This document shows, piece by piece, positions 4,923 to 5,333 of a stretch of 5,333 bases of DNA. Every line of letters starts with the position of its first letter. The first letter of the stretch is position 1. Position numbers and translations under genes: made by a program. This stretch comes from an uncultured Bifidobacterium sp. GTDB lineage: Bacteria; Actinomycetota; Actinomycetes; Actinomycetales; Bifidobacteriaceae. The stretch covers positions 1-5,333 of the forward strand of contig CALEGL010000242.1 of NCBI GenBank assembly GCA_937876495.1. Direction: 5' to 3'. The notes beneath the pieces are model-generated. The model had not been told where the DNA came from and made no database searches. It saw nothing but the letters and a program-made list of their open reading frames with translations.

Positions 4923-5333
4923 ATGTATGCGGTCACCAATCCCGCCACGGGCGAGGTCGAGGAGAGATTCGAGACGTTCACGGACCGGCAGGTCGAGGAG
5001 GCCGTCGCCCTGGCGGACCGCACGTGGCGCGAGTGGTCCCGGACCTCGGCGCTGGATTCCCGGATCCGGCTCATGCACAACGTCGTGGAGATCTATCGGC
5101 GGCGGCGTGACGAGCTGGCGGACATCACCCACCACGAGATGGGCAAGTCCCTCGAGGAGGCGGCCGTCGGGGTGGAGGTCGCGGCGCAGGACAGCGCCTA
5201 CTACGCCAACAAAGCCCGCGAGATGCCCGGCCAAATGCACGTTCACCGCCTCGCCCGCACCGCGACCGTGCGAAATGAGACCCCGGGGGCCCCACCTCTG
5301 GGCGCCGGCACCTGGCAACAACCCTCCCAACAA
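4923..5333 (+). CDS. gabD: Aldehyde dehydrogenase, succinate-semialdehyde dehydrogenase-like (5' part; runs off the edge)
   Basis: The 137 visible residues are the N-terminal start of an NAD(P)-dependent aldehyde dehydrogenase. Y-A-V-T-N-P-A-T-G-E at 2-11, Y-R-R-R-R-D-E-L-A at 58-66, H-E-M-G-K at 71-75 and Y-Y-A at 93-95 match the start of GabD-type enzymes. The catalytic Glu and Cys lie beyond the window. The ATG at 4923 follows AAAGGA (4909-4914) at an 8-base spacing. The gene probably forms an operon with the aminotransferase and oxidises its semialdehyde product, for example succinate semialdehyde to succinate. From about residue 101 (base 5223) the sequence deteriorates. All five glutamines there use CAA, although CAG is used everywhere else, and the expected 'P-L-G-x-x-x-G-x-x-P-W-N-(F/Y)-P' motif is garbled. 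This looks like an assembly-edge error, not evolution. Another semialdehyde dehydrogenase specificity is possible. Confidence 0.85.
   Translation, partial: MYAVTNPATGEVEERFETFTDRQVEEAVALADRTWREWSRTSALDSRIRLMHNVVEIYRRRRDELADITHHEMGKSLEEAAVGVEVAAQDSAYYANKAREMPGQMHVHRLARTATVRNETPGAPPLGAGTWQQPSQQ

Noticed and set aside
3359..5080. Very long open frame on the minus strand opposite the aminotransferase gene
   Set aside because: It is antisense to a gene with complete PLP-enzyme motifs. The protein is a Val/Gly/His/Asp-rich shadow typical of high-GC DNA, with no recognisable domain.
1..5333. CRISPR array, tRNA or rRNA gene, phage or toxin-antitoxin genes
   Set aside because: No regularly spaced repeats, cloverleaf or rRNA-like segments, integrase or small toxin pair could be seen on either strand.

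Overview
The window is about 64% G+C on the + strand. Every glutamine codon in its sound coding regions is CAG, and AT-rich sequence occurs only in one promoter region. This points to a high-GC bacterium, most likely an Actinomycetota. The species cannot be named from this sequence. A transposase-adapter remnant at the left edge and a degraded right edge suggest a contig assembled from Nextera-type short reads, possibly metagenomic.

Layout, all on the + strand. Bases 1-17 look like a Tn5/Nextera mosaic end and are probably not genomic. Bases 20-55 are the last 11 codons of an upstream gene, most likely the ABC transporter ATPase (potA). Its TGA overlaps the start of the first permease as ATGA. 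Next come two PotB/PotC-type permeases (52-1011 and 1008-1991) and a PotD-like lipoprotein substrate-binding protein (2105-3250). Together these form a potABCD-like polyamine/GABA-type importer. A 178-base gap follows, holding a roughly 90-base AT-rich block (about 29% G+C) with a consensus -10, two dyads and direct repeats. After it come a class III PLP aminotransferase of the glutamate-1-semialdehyde aminomutase-like branch (3428-4831) and the 5' part of an aldehyde dehydrogenase that best matches the succinate-semialdehyde dehydrogenase type (4923 to the right edge, partial).

Likely joint role (inference): an amine or omega-amino acid such as putrescine or GABA is bound by the lipoprotein and imported by the permeases with the upstream ATPase. 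The aminotransferase deaminates it to a semialdehyde, and the dehydrogenase oxidises that to an acid feeding central metabolism. The AT-rich block suggests that the two catabolic genes have their own regulated promoter, separate from the transport operon.

The content is a recognisable catabolic locus and I see no new defence, mobile or RNA system. The points most worth a second look are the dense operator-like region before the aminotransferase, the pairing of a GSAM-like enzyme with a Pot transporter, the altered part of the PotD ligand pocket, and the two artefactual window edges.
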